Shown here piece after piece: positions 9,287-19,600 of a stretch of DNA of 38,066 nt. This stretch comes from Oscillospiraceae bacterium (GTDB taxonomy: Bacteria; Bacillota; Clostridia; Oscillospirales; UBA929). Position numbers and translations under genes: made by a program. The stretch lies in contig JAIRTA010000148.1 in the NCBI GenBank assembly GCA_031255175.1, positions 1 through 38,066 of the forward strand, in the 5' to 3' direction. The notes below the pieces were generated by a model. That model ran no database searches and had not been told where the DNA came from. It saw only the letters and a program-made list of their open reading frames with translations. Numbering within the stretch: position 1 is the stretch's first letter; each line of letters starts with the position of its first letter.

Positions 9287-10645
9287 CTAACCGTCGATTA
9301 CCGCGGTGGATATCGACGCGCCGGGCATACGAATTTCCGTGGCTTTTCCGTTGATACGCAGGACAACCTTCTTCTCGTCGGCGCCGCGGTTGAGGATGAC
9401 GGCGACAACGGCGCCGTCCGGATTTTGCAGCGCGGTCACACCCAGATCGGTGGTGCAGCGGGAGAAAGCGACCCTGCGCGCGCCCGGCCGGATGTGTCGG
9501 GAGAAATGGGAAATGTATGAATACACAGGGCGCTCCTCCAATTCGGACATGCGCAGGTCGAACAAAAACGGAGCGTCGCAGAAGTTGCCGGCGTGATTGG
9601 GGCCGCCGTCCTGGTCGAGGACGACATTCCAGTCATAAAAGGCGTGCATACCGGCGTTGATGTTCCCTATCAGCTCGTGGGCGTACTTGGCCGCCACGCC
9701 GACGTCGTTCCTGTCGAACTTGAGAAACTCCACACACGCCTCAGACTGCACCAGTTTGAAGTGGGGGAAGCGCTCGCGGACGAGATCGACGGCCTCGAAG
9801 TGGTCCCCGCTGTACCAGTGGAACGCGGCGCCCTCGAAGACGCCGGGCGCCGCGTCCGCCATTGCGGCGGCGCGCTCGTACAGCCGCTCCTTGTTGTGGT
9901 CCCAAAAAAGCAGTTTCACCGCGCCGTGGCCGTTCTCATCGAGGGCGGGCCGGAGATAATTGACAAGAAAATCCCGCTCCTCCTCCGCCGTATATACGCA
10001 TGAATCCCATATTTGCACGGCCTTCGGCTCGTTTTGGGCGGCGAGCCGGACGATGTGAAAACCGATCTTTTTGAGCTCCGTGACGTACCGGCAGATGTAG
10101 CGCGCAAACAGCGGATAGTACCGCTTGCGCAGCCTGCCGCCGCCGTTGCGCTGGCCGTTTGACTTCATAAAGGCGGGCGGGCTCCACAGAGACGCCATGA
10201 GCGGTATGGGTTCCCCGTACGCGTCCTGCGCCGCGTCCAGAAGCGGCTTTATGTACTTGACGGCCCTGTCGAGGGTGAATGTGGCAAGCGTCTCGTCGTT
10301 TGGCTCCACGGCTTCGTAGTGCTCCACAGAAAAATCGCAACTGTCTAAGTGGATCCTCCCCGCCGTATATCCCGCGCCGCCTTCTCCGAAATACGCCCTG
10401 ATCAGGCGCTTGCGCTCCCCCTCCGGCATCCGCGCGAACACATAGCCCGCCGCGTCTGTAAACGCGCCTCCAAACCCCTCGAACGTCTGGTATGTTATCT
10501 CGGGGTGGATGTTGACGACGTCGTTTTCAATACCGCCGTCGTCGGAAAAACCGTGGACAGACGCCGTTTGGGTCCTCTTGCCGCCGCCGAACGCGGTTGT
10601 AAACAGGCGAAGCGTCTGGGGGTCGAACCGGGCCGTATTTGTCAT
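9287..10645 (-). CDS. cytoplasmic GH30 glycosidase (glucosylceramidase-like)
   Basis: Glycoside hydrolase family 30 (clan A barrel plus beta side domain), 452 residues from the chosen start. The acid/base glutamate is in LAAQNEPKAVQ and the nucleophile in QSEACVE; GFGGAFTDAAG and LMASLWSPP are also typical. There is no signal peptide, so it probably acts on imported oligosaccharides. Family members act as exo-beta-glucosidases, beta-1,6-glucanases or xylosidases, and the sequence alone does not decide which. The ORF track begins at a GTG (10654) that overlaps the stop of the regulator gene. The ATG at 10645 has AGAGGTG at better spacing, so I prefer it. Its place between the regulator and the ATPase ties it to the import cluster. 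Confidence 0.9.
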   Translation of the reverse strand: MTNTARFDPQTLRLFTTAFGGGKRTQTASVHGFSDDGGIENDVVNIHPEITYQTFEGFGGAFTDAAGYVFARMPEGERKRLIRAYFGEGGAGYTAGRIHLDSCDFSVEHYEAVEPNDETLATFTLDRAVKYIKPLLDAAQDAYGEPIPLMASLWSPPAFMKSNGQRNGGGRLRKRYYPLFARYICRYVTELKKIGFHIVRLAAQNEPKAVQIWDSCVYTAEEERDFLVNYLRPALDENGHGAVKLLFWDHNKERLYERAAAMADAAPGVFEGAAFHWYSGDHFEAVDLVRERFPHFKLVQSEACVEFLKFDRNDVGVAAKYAHELIGNINAGMHAFYDWNVVLDQDGGPNHAGNFCDAPFLFDLRMSELEERPVYSYISHFSRHIRPGARRVAFSRCTTDLGVTALQNPDGAVVAVILNRGADEKKVVLRINGKATEIRMPGASISTAVIDG

Positions 10646-10650
10646 ATCTG

Positions 10651-11400
10651 TCACCTCTCGTGATTTTTACGGTATTCGGACGGACTCATGCCTTTTATCT
10701 TCTTGAAGATAATGGAAAAATATTTTTCGTCGCGGTAACCGACTTTGTACGCCACCTCGTAAGTTTTGATCTTGTTGTCCACAAAGTAGTCGCAGGCGCG
10801 CTCCACCCTGATCTGGTTGAGGCAGTCCGTAAACCCGCACCCCACGGTGCGCTTGAACAGCGTGGAGAGATAATTCGGCGTGATCCCTATATGCTCCGCG
10901 ACGATCGTCAGCGTCAGTTCGTCGGGGTAATGGTCGTTCATGTAGTCGAGGGCGTTGCTGATAAACCGGTTCATAACGGCCGGCACAACCGGCTTTTTGG
11001 GCTCGCTTGCGCGAAACGGTTCTCTTTTGCAGGCGGCCCAAATGGCGCGGAGAATGTCGGACGTGCCCGTGGGTTTGAGCAAATATTCCACCGCGCCGTA
11101 GCGCAGCGCCAGTTGGGCGTATTCGAACTCGTCGTGGCTCGACACAATGATGGTTCTGGGCAGTATGCCAATGGCGGACGCCTCTTTCATCACCTCGATG
11201 CCGCTCTTGACCGGCATTTTGATGTCCAGGAGCATGACATCGGGGTTGTGCCGAATGATGATGTCGATCGCCTCCTGCCCATTGGCCGCGCAGAAAATCT
11301 CAGACACATATTCGGCGTTTTTGCTGATGAAGGACTTCAGGCTCTCTCGCACCCGTTCCTCGTCCTCAGCAATCAGCAGGCGTATTCCTGAATCGCTCAT
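10651..11400 (-). CDS. response regulator, YesN/AraC type
   Basis: DNA-binding response regulator of 249 residues. The receiver domain is at about 5-125 with acidic pocket EDE (12-14), phosphoacceptor D59 in DVMLLDIKMP and the conserved lysine in YLLKPTG. The C-terminal AraC-type double helix-turn-helix (about 145-245) contains IGITPNYLSTLFKRTVG and VAYKVGYRDEKYFSIIFKK. The ATG overlaps the TGA of the upstream kinase gene by four bases (ATGA), so the pair is translationally coupled. It probably activates the binding-protein promoter and perhaps other glycan genes in response to the kinase. Confidence 0.95.
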   Translation of the reverse strand: MSDSGIRLLIAEDEERVRESLKSFISKNAEYVSEIFCAANGQEAIDIIIRHNPDVMLLDIKMPVKSGIEVMKEASAIGILPRTIIVSSHDEFEYAQLALRYGAVEYLLKPTGTSDILRAIWAACKREPFRASEPKKPVVPAVMNRFISNALDYMNDHYPDELTLTIVAEHIGITPNYLSTLFKRTVGCGFTDCLNQIRVERACDYFVDNKIKTYEVAYKVGYRDEKYFSIIFKKIKGMSPSEYRKNHER

Positions 11401-13202
11401 AGCCTTGCCTCATTTCGTCTTATCAATGGTAGTTTGATACGAACTCTTGTGCCGATGTTCGGCTCACTCTCAATGGCAAGTTCGGCCGCGGCGCCGTAGC
11501 GCAGGTTCATACGCTCCTTTACATTTCTGACGGCGTAGTGCCCCACCCTCTGGTACGCATACCGGCTGTCGTCCTTTGCGCACAAGATCTCCTGCACCTT
11601 CTCGCCGGGCATACCGATGCCGTTGTCCTCGATGACAAACGAGAGGAAATCGCGGTCTATACAGCCGGTGATCCGGACGTAGCCCAGTGTTCCATTTTTT
11701 TCCACTCCGTGGACAATGGCGTTTTCTACAAAGGGCTGGATGATCAGCTTTGGAATTTGGTAGGAGAGCAGTTCGCTGTCCACGTCAATGCTGTAGTCCA
11801 ATTTTTTGTCGAAACGCAGTTTTTGGATCTGCAGATAGTGGCGCACGATTTTTAACTCCTGCTCCACCGAGACCTCGCTGTTTCCGTTGGACAACAGCAT
11901 ACGAAACAATTCGGACATGGCCAATATATCGTCCGCAAGCCCTTCCTGGCTGCATTCCGTCGCCTGCCAGTAAAGGGCGTCCAGCGCGTTGTAGAGGAAG
12001 TGGGGGTTGATCTGGGCTTGGAGTGCGTTCAGTTCGCTCTGTTTCTCCCTGAGCGCCAGGACGTAATTTTTGTCGATCTGCTCGCGGATGTCTCTCACCA
12101 TCGTGTTGAACGTCTCGGCCAACTCGGAGATCTCGTCGCTGCCCTCGACGCGCACCTGCTGGTTGAAGTCGCCGCTCTTAAACTTGTTCATGGAGGCGTA
12201 GAGCAACGTGATCGGCCGGGTGACGATCCGTGAGGCGAACGAAGACAGCGGCCAGATGCCCGCCAAAAGGGCGAACGCCGACAGGCACGTGACCAAAAAC
12301 CCGCTCCTCGCCCACGCGTCCCAATCTCTCTTCTTTGAGAGATAAAAGATCGTCTGGCCCGACGTCTCGCGGCGCTGGGAGAATATGTAATATTTTCCGT
12401 ATTCCAGCGGCTCGCTCGCGGCCTCCGGGGGGCGCGCCTCCAACCACACGGCGGCCTCGTCCGGCACGTCGCCGTACCGGAATATCTCGTTGCCGCCGGC
12501 GTCGAGGATCAGGACGCCCTCGTTGCTTTGGGGCATGGCGTTCGCGCATATGCTCTCGTACCCGTCCAGATTGATGCCGAGCGACAAAAACCCCAATTTG
12601 CGGCTCTTTGACAGATCGTACAATTCGCTGCAGGCGACGATCTTGTCTGAGTGGTTGTTGATAAAAAGCCCGACGTCGTCGCTGTCGATCCGGGTCCACA
12701 CAACGGCGCCGTTCCCCTCCACGGCCCGCTTGTACACGTCCAGGTCCCGGAGGTTTGCGATGTCGGGGGTGAACACGCTCCTGTCGCGGCTCACGGAGAA
12801 GGGCGTGAGCCCGTTTTCCGGGTAGAGGACGACGGTCGCGATCTTTGTTTTGACGGCCAAGATGTCTTTGATGACGTTGACCGGCGTCTTGTTCACCCAA
12901 AAGAAGGGATCCTTGGCCGTCTCCCGGGGGTCGGCGGTCAAGATCCGCTCTATCTCGTAATTGATGGAGAGATATGTCGCGATCTCCAGCATATCCTGCT
13001 CCAGGTATCCGATGTTTTCGTCGATCGACGAGACGGCGCGCTGATATTGCCGCGTGCGTTCGCTTATGACGGCGGAGCGGCTGTTCCAGTAAATCGCAGT
13101 TTCCGTCGTAAGAAGCGCCGGCAGAAGAACGGCATAGATGCTCAAAACGATCTTATGCTTGATCCGCATCCCCAAATGATGGTTTTTCTTTATGCCGCAC
13201 AT
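11397..13202 (-). CDS. sensor histidine kinase, YesM type
   Basis: Membrane sensor kinase of 601 residues. First transmembrane helix at about 13-33, extracellular sensing domain (Cache-like by position, not recognisable by motif) to about 295, second helix at about 300-322, then HAMP and a coiled linker. The HisKA_7TM-less His_kinase box is INPHFLYNALDALYW with phosphoacceptor H401. The ATPase domain has the N-box PFVENAIVHG and G1 box IEDNGIGMPGEKV. YesM-type kinases typically sit beside CUT1 sugar importers and sense an extracellular sugar or a ligand-loaded binding protein. The start at 13202 is only weakly supported (GGGGCGGTG upstream); an in-frame ATG at 13169 has no better site. It lies 25 bp after the permease gene. 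Confidence 0.93.
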   Translation of the reverse strand: MCGIKKNHHLGMRIKHKIVLSIYAVLLPALLTTETAIYWNSRSAVISERTRQYQRAVSSIDENIGYLEQDMLEIATYLSINYEIERILTADPRETAKDPFFWVNKTPVNVIKDILAVKTKIATVVLYPENGLTPFSVSRDRSVFTPDIANLRDLDVYKRAVEGNGAVVWTRIDSDDVGLFINNHSDKIVACSELYDLSKSRKLGFLSLGINLDGYESICANAMPQSNEGVLILDAGGNEIFRYGDVPDEAAVWLEARPPEAASEPLEYGKYYIFSQRRETSGQTIFYLSKKRDWDAWARSGFLVTCLSAFALLAGIWPLSSFASRIVTRPITLLYASMNKFKSGDFNQQVRVEGSDEISELAETFNTMVRDIREQIDKNYVLALREKQSELNALQAQINPHFLYNALDALYWQATECSQEGLADDILAMSELFRMLLSNGNSEVSVEQELKIVRHYLQIQKLRFDKKLDYSIDVDSELLSYQIPKLIIQPFVENAIVHGVEKNGTLGYVRITGCIDRDFLSFVIEDNGIGMPGEKVQEILCAKDDSRYAYQRVGHYAVRNVKERMNLRYGAAAELAIESEPNIGTRVRIKLPLIRRNEARL

Positions 13203-13227
13203 AGAACACCGCCCCGACTGATATTGT

Positions 13228-14073
13228 TTACCCCTTTACGGCGCCCATGCTCACGCCTTTTGTGATGTGTTTGCTCAGCAATACGTATATGAGGATGGCC
13301 GGCGCGGCGGTGAGCGTCATGACGGCGAATTGCACCGCCGCGTTCGCGCGGTACTGCCCCGTGAACTCCAGGATCGAAAATGGAAGTGTTTTCCATTTCG
13401 ACGTGCTCAGGTATGTACTGGCCATCATAAATTCGTTCCAATTGTTTAAATATGTCATGATGACGACGGTGATGAGCGACGACTTCATCATGGGCGTGAT
13501 GACGCTGCCGAGAAGACGGAAGGTCCCGCAGCCGTCGATGATGGCGGCCTCCTCTATCTCCTTCGAAACGGACTCCATATAGCTCGCCGCGAGGAAAAGC
13601 CCCTGCGGCAGTGAGAACGCCACGTAAGGCAAAAGAAGTGACCACAGTGTATCACGGACCCCCAAAAAGTCATATATCATATAATTTGGAATCAACGTCG
13701 CGTGGATCGGGATCATCATCCCCAGCAGGATGATGTTTTTGGCGGTCTGCGAAAACTTCCAGCGCATTCTCGTGACGGCGTAGGCCGAGCAGATGGAGAG
13801 CGCCAGCACAATGGCGACCGCGAGCGTATTGACAACCAGGCTATTTTTTAAGTATAACAGAAAATGTCCGTCAGTGAAAGCCTTCGGATAGTTCCCCCAC
13901 TGAATTTCCCGGGGAATGATGAGCAGATTTGAGGTAAAGAACTCGGTGTTGCTGGCAAAGGAGAAATCGATGAGCCATATCAGCGGAAAGAGCTGCACGG
14001 CCGAAAACAGCGTGAGCGCGACCCAAATGATGCCCCGCCCCAGGGAGAATTTTGTTTTTATCTTGTCCGTCAC
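13228..14073 (-). CDS. sugar ABC transporter permease, MalG/AraQ type
   Basis: Inner-membrane permease of 281 residues with about six hydrophobic helices. The cytoplasmic EAA loop that contacts the ATPase is visible as EEAAIIDGCGTFRLLGSVITP. The start is a GTG at 14073 with GGGAGG eight bases upstream. It follows the other permease gene after only 3 bp. Together with the MalF-like permease it forms the channel of a CUT1 importer. Confidence 0.95.
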   Translation of the reverse strand: MTDKIKTKFSLGRGIIWVALTLFSAVQLFPLIWLIDFSFASNTEFFTSNLLIIPREIQWGNYPKAFTDGHFLLYLKNSLVVNTLAVAIVLALSICSAYAVTRMRWKFSQTAKNIILLGMMIPIHATLIPNYMIYDFLGVRDTLWSLLLPYVAFSLPQGLFLAASYMESVSKEIEEAAIIDGCGTFRLLGSVITPMMKSSLITVVIMTYLNNWNEFMMASTYLSTSKWKTLPFSILEFTGQYRANAAVQFAVMTLTAAPAILIYVLLSKHITKGVSMGAVKG

Positions 14074-14076
14074 GGC

Positions 14077-14943
14077 TCAGCCCTCCCTTCGAAACAGCCG
14101 GTTGAGGAACAATGTGGTAAGAAGACAGATGATGACAAACACGACGCTTATCGTATTGCCGTACCCGTAGTTGCCCGACTGAAACGCCTGCTTATACAGA
14201 TAGGTCGCCACAAACTGCGTCTCGTTCCCGGGGCCGCCCTTTGTCAGGAGATAGACCGTCTCCATCTGCTTCAGCGCCGAGATGAGGGCGAGCGTCACGT
14301 TCACTTGGATCACGGGGCGCATCAGCGGCAGGGTGATCGCGAAGAACATCTTTTTGTCGTCGCAGCCGTCGATGGCGGCGGCCTCATACAACACGGGGTC
14401 GATGTTCTTCACGCCCGTGTAGTAGATGAGCATACCCCAGCCGAAGCCGTGCCACACGAGCACGATGAGCACCGACCAGATGGCCCGCCCCGTGCCGAGC
14501 CAGTTGACGCCCTCCCCGCCGAAGAAGCGCGCGATCACGTTAAAAAGCCCGAAATTCGTGTTGTAGACGTATTTCCATAAAGTGGCAATCACGGCGGAGG
14601 ATATGATGTTGGGGACAAAGTACGCGCTCTTAAAAAACGTCTCCGCGCGGCCGCCGATCCTGTCCAGCAGCCACGCCGCGAAGATCGCTATCGGGTGCTG
14701 GATGAGAATAAAGCCCGCCGCGAGCAGCGCCGAATTGAGCAAGGCGTTCCAAAACGCCTTGTCCTTTGCGAGGGCGGAGTAGTTCTCAAACCCCACGAAC
14801 GTGAACCGGCCGATGCCGGAACTGTTGGTGAAGCTGTAAACAAAGCTGAGGAGAATCGGCGCGAGCACGGCGAACACGAAGGCGATCAAGCTCGGCGCGA
14901 TGAGAATCGCGATGACGCGTTTGTCCCTGAGCATCTTTTCCAT
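14077..14943 (-). CDS. sugar ABC transporter permease, MalF/UgpA type
   Basis: Inner-membrane permease, 288 residues from the chosen start, with six helices. The EAA loop is YEAAAIDGCDDKKMFFAITLP. The ORF track starts at a GTG (14952), but AAGGGG is only three bases from it and eight bases from the ATG at 14943, so the ATG is preferred. It follows the binding-protein gene after a 230-bp gap filled with inverted repeats, which may set the lower expression usual for permeases compared with the binding protein. Confidence 0.95.
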   Translation of the reverse strand: MEKMLRDKRVIAILIAPSLIAFVFAVLAPILLSFVYSFTNSSGIGRFTFVGFENYSALAKDKAFWNALLNSALLAAGFILIQHPIAIFAAWLLDRIGGRAETFFKSAYFVPNIISSAVIATLWKYVYNTNFGLFNVIARFFGGEGVNWLGTGRAIWSVLIVLVWHGFGWGMLIYYTGVKNIDPVLYEAAAIDGCDDKKMFFAITLPLMRPVIQVNVTLALISALKQMETVYLLTKGGPGNETQFVATYLYKQAFQSGNYGYGNTISVVFVIICLLTTLFLNRLFRREG

Positions 14944-14982
14944 ATCACTCACCCCTTACCGGCGGCCGGAAGCCGTATAATA

Positions 14983-15117
14983 CCCGTGAGCGATAACAAA
15001 CCGCCACAACCGACCGTCTTTTTGCCCTCCGGCCGCGCTGTCCTACCGGCGTCCGCCCGGCCGGAGGGCAAAAATCCTGCGGATATTTTCGGCAGATGTT
15101 ACCGCTCGCGGGTATAA
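14983..15117. repeat. nested inverted repeats between binding-protein and permease genes
   Basis: An outer imperfect inverted repeat (ATACCCGTGAGCGATAAC, about 14982-14998, against GTTACCGCTCGCGGGTAT, about 15098-15115) encloses a perfect 17-bp one. The inner arms, TTTTTGCCCTCCGGCCG at 15019-15035 and its complement at 15058-15074, are separated by 22 nt. Neither strand has a T-tract after the stem, so this is not a standard terminator. ATAACAAACCG also occurs twice in direct orientation beside the structure (about 14994 and 15114). Confidence 0.7.
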
Positions 15118-15124
15118 CAAACCG

Positions 15125-15156
15125 GCGGGTGCCGGGGGGGGGATTCCGGCACCCGC
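15125..15156 (-). promoter_or_regulatory. stem-loop just after the binding-protein gene
   Basis: An 11-bp perfect stem GCGGGTGCCGG/CCGGCACCCGC with a 10-nt loop, starting 17 bp after the binding-protein stop. On the minus strand it is followed by CCGGTTTGTTAT, only weakly T-rich. It is likely an mRNA-stabilising or partial-termination hairpin that raises binding-protein expression over the permeases. The plus strand shows a run of nine G inside it. Confidence 0.6.
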
Positions 15157-15173
15157 GGGTTCCTCTGCTGTGA

Positions 15174-16454
15174 TCAGTCCGCCAGCGCGTTTATCGCACC
15201 CTCCGGGGTGATGGATTTGATGGAGATCTGCTGTGACAGGTCTTCAAACTTCGTCTTGAAATCGGCCGAGCCGAGATCGTTGATCGTCGTGCCGCTGATG
15301 GACGTGGCGCCCGCGAAGATGTCGATCAGCTGAAGCTGGACGGGGGTCTCGCTGCCGGTCTTGTATTGGGAGAAGTCCTGCGCCGACATACAGACGTTGT
15401 TTTCCCAGGCAATCTTTGTCCAGTTTTCCGGCTTGTAGATGTAGTTGAGAAGTTTTACGGCCTCGTCTTTGACGGGGCTCTTCGCGATCACGGAGTGGCC
15501 GCCGCCGTTCCATGCCGCGATGTCCGTCGCGACGCCGACGCCGCCGGACACGACAGGCATTGTGAAGGCGCGGATGTTTTCACGGATCTCCGGATCGATC
15601 TCCTGGTTGTTGGCCATGCTCATCTCCCAGCTGCCCATGTAGAACATGGCGGCCTGGCCGTTGATGAACAGATTCTGCGCCGTGCCGTAGTCCTGCTGTT
15701 CAAACCCGGGCTGGAACAGATTGGCGTCGTAAGCGTCTTGGAGGAGCCGGGCCGCCTCGGCGTACATCGGGTGCGAAAAGTCGCCGCCGGATATGGCTTT
15801 TAAGGTCTCCGGCTGGTAGGCCGTCCCCCCGATCTTGACGAGCAAGTCTGTGATGAATATGGAGATGGGCCACTTGTCGTTGCCGTCCATCGCGACGGGC
15901 GATATGCCGGTGGCCGCGATCTTGGGGGCGAGCGCGAGCAATTCGTCATACGTGGTCGGAATCGACCAGTTGTTGTCGCTGAACAGCTTTTGGTTGTAAT
16001 AGAAAGCGATCATATCCGTGTTTCTCGGCAGGCCGTACAGTTTGCCGTCTTTGGAGAACCCGGCGAGCGAACCCTCAACAAACCCGTATTCGCTGTAATC
16101 ACCGGGGTTGAGTTCGGCGATCAGCCCGGCGTCGATGTACCCGTCTAAGAAAGACGGCTGCCCCCATACGCTGATGAGGTCGGGCAAGCTCGTCCCCGAG
16201 GCGTATGCCTTCATCTTGATCTTGTACGCTTCGTCGTCCAGCGCCTCCACTTGGATCTCGACGTTTGGATTCTCGGCGATGTACTGGTCGAAAATCTTCT
16301 GCTCCACGAGCCCTTGCCCCGTTGTTCTGTCCGGCAGATTGCTGAATACCTTGATGACGGTTTTGCCCCCGTTTGCCGGCTGGCCGCTCGGCGAACACGC
16401 CGCCGCTCCGAAGAGCATAACGGCCGCCAGGAATAACACTAGGATCCTTTTCAT
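15174..16454 (-). CDS. sugar-binding lipoprotein of ABC transporter
   Basis: Extracellular solute-binding protein family 1, 426 residues. It has a lipoprotein signal peptide MKRILVLFLAAVMLFGAAAC with the lipidated cysteine at 20, followed by a short SPSGQPANGG linker. Typical features are IKVFSNLPDRTTGQGLVEQ at the start of the mature fold and GQAAMFYMGSWEM in the middle. The ORF track starts upstream at MWRGES, but the signal peptide and the GGAGAGGGG site place the start at the ATG at 16454. It delivers oligosaccharide to the two permeases and may also present ligand to the YesM-like kinase. Confidence 0.95.
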   Translation of the reverse strand: MKRILVLFLAAVMLFGAAACSPSGQPANGGKTVIKVFSNLPDRTTGQGLVEQKIFDQYIAENPNVEIQVEALDDEAYKIKMKAYASGTSLPDLISVWGQPSFLDGYIDAGLIAELNPGDYSEYGFVEGSLAGFSKDGKLYGLPRNTDMIAFYYNQKLFSDNNWSIPTTYDELLALAPKIAATGISPVAMDGNDKWPISIFITDLLVKIGGTAYQPETLKAISGGDFSHPMYAEAARLLQDAYDANLFQPGFEQQDYGTAQNLFINGQAAMFYMGSWEMSMANNQEIDPEIRENIRAFTMPVVSGGVGVATDIAAWNGGGHSVIAKSPVKDEAVKLLNYIYKPENWTKIAWENNVCMSAQDFSQYKTGSETPVQLQLIDIFAGATSISGTTINDLGSADFKTKFEDLSQQISIKSITPEGAINALAD

Positions 16455-16519
16455 CAATGATTCCCCTCTCCACAAGTTTGTGTGGTGGTATTTGCGCGGA
16501 AGATCTAATCTCTGTATCT

Positions 16520-16525
16520 ATTATA
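16520..16525 (-). promoter_or_regulatory. -10 element of the binding-protein promoter
   Basis: Perfect TATAAT on the minus strand, about 65 bp before the binding-protein ATG. No good -35 lies at 16-18 bp. TTGACC is present but only 11 bp upstream. A strong -10 with a poor -35 fits a promoter that needs an activator, such as the AraC-type regulator encoded downstream; this is inference. Confidence 0.5.
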
Positions 16526-16619
16526 GCGCGATTTTCGGTCAATTGTGTCATAGTATCTTTAAAAAAGGTGGGCTATCCTACACAGGTCACCGAATCTCTC
16601 CGCAGGTGCGAGGGCGAAC

Positions 16620-16653
16620 CAGCGCCGCCGCGGGTAAACCGGCGGCGGCGCTG
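16620..16653 (-). terminator. GC-rich stem-loop after the beta-helix gene
   Basis: A perfect 12-bp stem CAGCGCCGCCGC/GCGGCGGCGCTG with a 10-nt loop, 23 bp after the stop of the 1607-residue gene. It lacks a T-tract on the minus strand, so termination may be partial or the hairpin may only protect the 3' end. It lies between that gene and the binding-protein promoter. Confidence 0.55.
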
Positions 16654-16676
16654 ATCCGCTTGCTCACGCTGCTATA

Positions 16677-19600
16677 TCAATTAGAGGGAATGGTGAAACT
16701 CTCTGTGAGGGGCGCGTAGGTTTCGCTGTCCCAGATGTACCCGGTGCGGTTGGCGCCGCCCGGCAGCAGCAGGCTGTACTTCGTGTTGGACAGCCACGAG
16801 CCGATGGCGGTGCTCTTGTCGGCAAACGGCTGCGGGCCGCGGGCCTCTCCGCCGACGATTTCCGAGTTGCCGCCGACGCCGCCGTTTACGAGCACCGAAC
16901 CCTTGATGGTGATCTGCTCGGTCATCATGTCCGCCAGTCTCCCGCCGTCCGCGTAGCTGGCGACGATGGCGTTCGCCGTCCGCGCCGTCGCCGTCCTGTT
17001 GAGTATGCTCAGGCCAACGAAGTCGTCGTAGACGCCGACGTCGCCGAGGGTGATCTCAGAACCGGAGGGCGTCAGTCTCGACCAGTACTCATTGTCGGGG
17101 TGGAACTCGTTTGGCGCGAGGAACATCGTCGGCCCAACCCCGCCGTTGTTGCCGGGGCCCTCGCCGTTGATGACGTGCGCGATCTCGCCTCTCCTCTGCG
17201 AGATGGAGAGTGTCCCGACCTGGTGGATCTTGATGTTGGCGTTCTCGGCCGGCGTGATGAAGGCCGACCAGATTGTGCGGAACGGGACACTCATATTCTG
17301 GACGAACACGTCATACGACACAAGGCCCCAGCCCTCGAAGTTCTTCACGTCGTCGCCGACGCGGAAGGCGGCGTACCCCTGCTGTCTTTCGGACAGCGGC
17401 CCGATGTAATCGTACTTGGGGTCTGCCAGCGACGTGTCGCGCCAGGCGCCGGGCACGCCCTCGTCGGTCTCCGGCGGGTCGTACGGGCGCTCGTTTTGCA
17501 GGTAGAAGCAACGCCCGTCATCGCCGTTCCAGAGGACGTCGTACTTCTGGAAGTGCTCGGCGTGCAGGCCGTACGTAATCACGTGGTCGCCGTTTACCAC
17601 CAGGCCGTTGTCCGTCTGGTTGAGCGTCCACCCGACTTGGTCGCCGTGGTCGGCGCGCCAGATCCACGCGTGGTCGAGGATCGTGTAGTCGGCGTTTATG
17701 ATGAGGCCGTTCTTTGCCTTGTAGGGGACGTTTGTGGGCAGCCCGCCGACACGTATAATGGCGTCGGAGAGCACGATCGGGCTCGCCTTCATCTCCGGGG
17801 TCTCTGTGAAGCCGCCCTCGCCGACGACAAGCAGCGCCTCGCTGGCGTTGGCAAAGTCGTTTCCGGCGGCGGGCCCGGCGTCAAACAGGAGGCCGGCGAC
17901 GCGCACGCCGGGTACGTCCGCCACTTGCACGCAGACGTTCCCGTTCAGCGGACGGAGCGAGGCCTCGCCCACGCCGAGCAGCACGGCGTTCGGCTCGGTG
18001 ACGCGGATCTCTTTGTCGAGCTTGTACACGCCGGGGGTAAAGAAGATGTTGCCGTCTTTTGTCTTCATGCCGGCGATGATCTGATCGGCGTTCATGGCCT
18101 CATTGGCCACGAAGAAGTCGCTCAGCAACCGGCTCTCGCCCGGGCCCATGCCCCCGTTTTCTTTGCCGGCGCCCCACGAGAGGCCGACGGCGTCTTTGCG
18201 GTAACCGGGCACAAACACTTTGTAGTCGCCGGTGCCGTCGTTCGCGTCCACATCGAAGTAGAGGAACGGTTTTTCTGCGATCATCGGCGTGTGCGCCACA
18301 TCGACGACGATCCATGAGTAGGACTGGTTCCACTGGGTCCCGTCCTGTGTCGTGTTGCCCTGCATGACGCCGTTCCAGATGAGGCCGTCTGTGCCGGCCA
18401 TCGCGTTGTTGCGGGTGTAGAACTGCTGCTGCCCCTGGTAGGTCTGCCAGCCCGTGTAGCTGTCGGCCAGGAAGCCGCCGCTCGCGGAACCGCCGAGCTG
18501 GAACGTGAGCGAGCCCGTTTTCACCCTGCGGACGGGGGAGGCCTGCGACACGGCGAACACATTCCCGCCGGCCATAGTCTCCATATTTTCAAATGTGCGC
18601 CAGAAGTTCTGCGTGACGTTGCCGCCGCCGTTGTAGCCGCCGCCTTCCCAGGAGAACACCTGCACCGACTGCGTCTGCACGTCGGTCGGCAGCTTGCCGA
18701 GCCCGGCGATGTGCATGTAGAAGTTGAGGTACATGCCCAAGTACGTAAAGTCGGCCGCGTGCCCCTTGGCGGGCCTGAACAGGAGCGCGACGCGGTCGTC
18801 GGTGAACTGGTTGTTGGCGTCCGCGCCGGGAGGGGAATTGCTGCCTATGCGGCCGCCCCAGAAGAACGCCCTGGAGTAGTTGTCGGTGACCGTTGCCACC
18901 GTGAGCGGGGCGTCGTTCTCGGTGAAGATCTCGGTGTTCGGGAACGTCGTGATCTCAAGGGAAACCACGTCCGACAACGGGCTGTCGATGTAATCGCCGT
19001 TTCCGTTGTACGCGGTCACCTTGTACCAATCCCACACGTGGTCGGTTCCAAGGTTGTACGTCGTCGTCGCCGCGTCGGTGACGGCGACCTGCGTGGTAAA
19101 CGAGGCGGGCGCGTATCTGCCGAGCCCGCGGTAGAGTTTGTAGCCGGTCGCGCCCGCCACGGCGTCCCACGAGACGACCGCGCCGTTGCCGTCGCCCGTC
19201 ACTTTGACGTTCTGGGGAGCGGGCAGGGCACTCTCGGCGTTGATGACGTTGAGAGCCACGGCTTTTTCCGTCCCGGCGGCGTCATTGAACTTGAGCGCGA
19301 TGCTGTGCGCGTCGCCGTTCGCCAGCGCCAGCGCGGAGAGCGCGGCGGCCTCAATGACAACGGTGGGAACCCTGCCGCTGCGGAGGGTGTAGGCGACGGG
19401 GCTGCCGTCGAGAAGCAGGGACGCGATGCCGGTCGCCCGGAGAGACCCGAAGCCCATCTTCACGTCGATGACCACGTCTTCGGGGATCTTTTTGTTGAAC
19501 GTCACGAGGGACGTGCCCACGCTCGGAGTCTCCCCGCCGGGGATGTTGGCGGTGATCAGCAGCCCGTCCGAATCGTTGTTGGCGGTGTCCGTCACGACCT

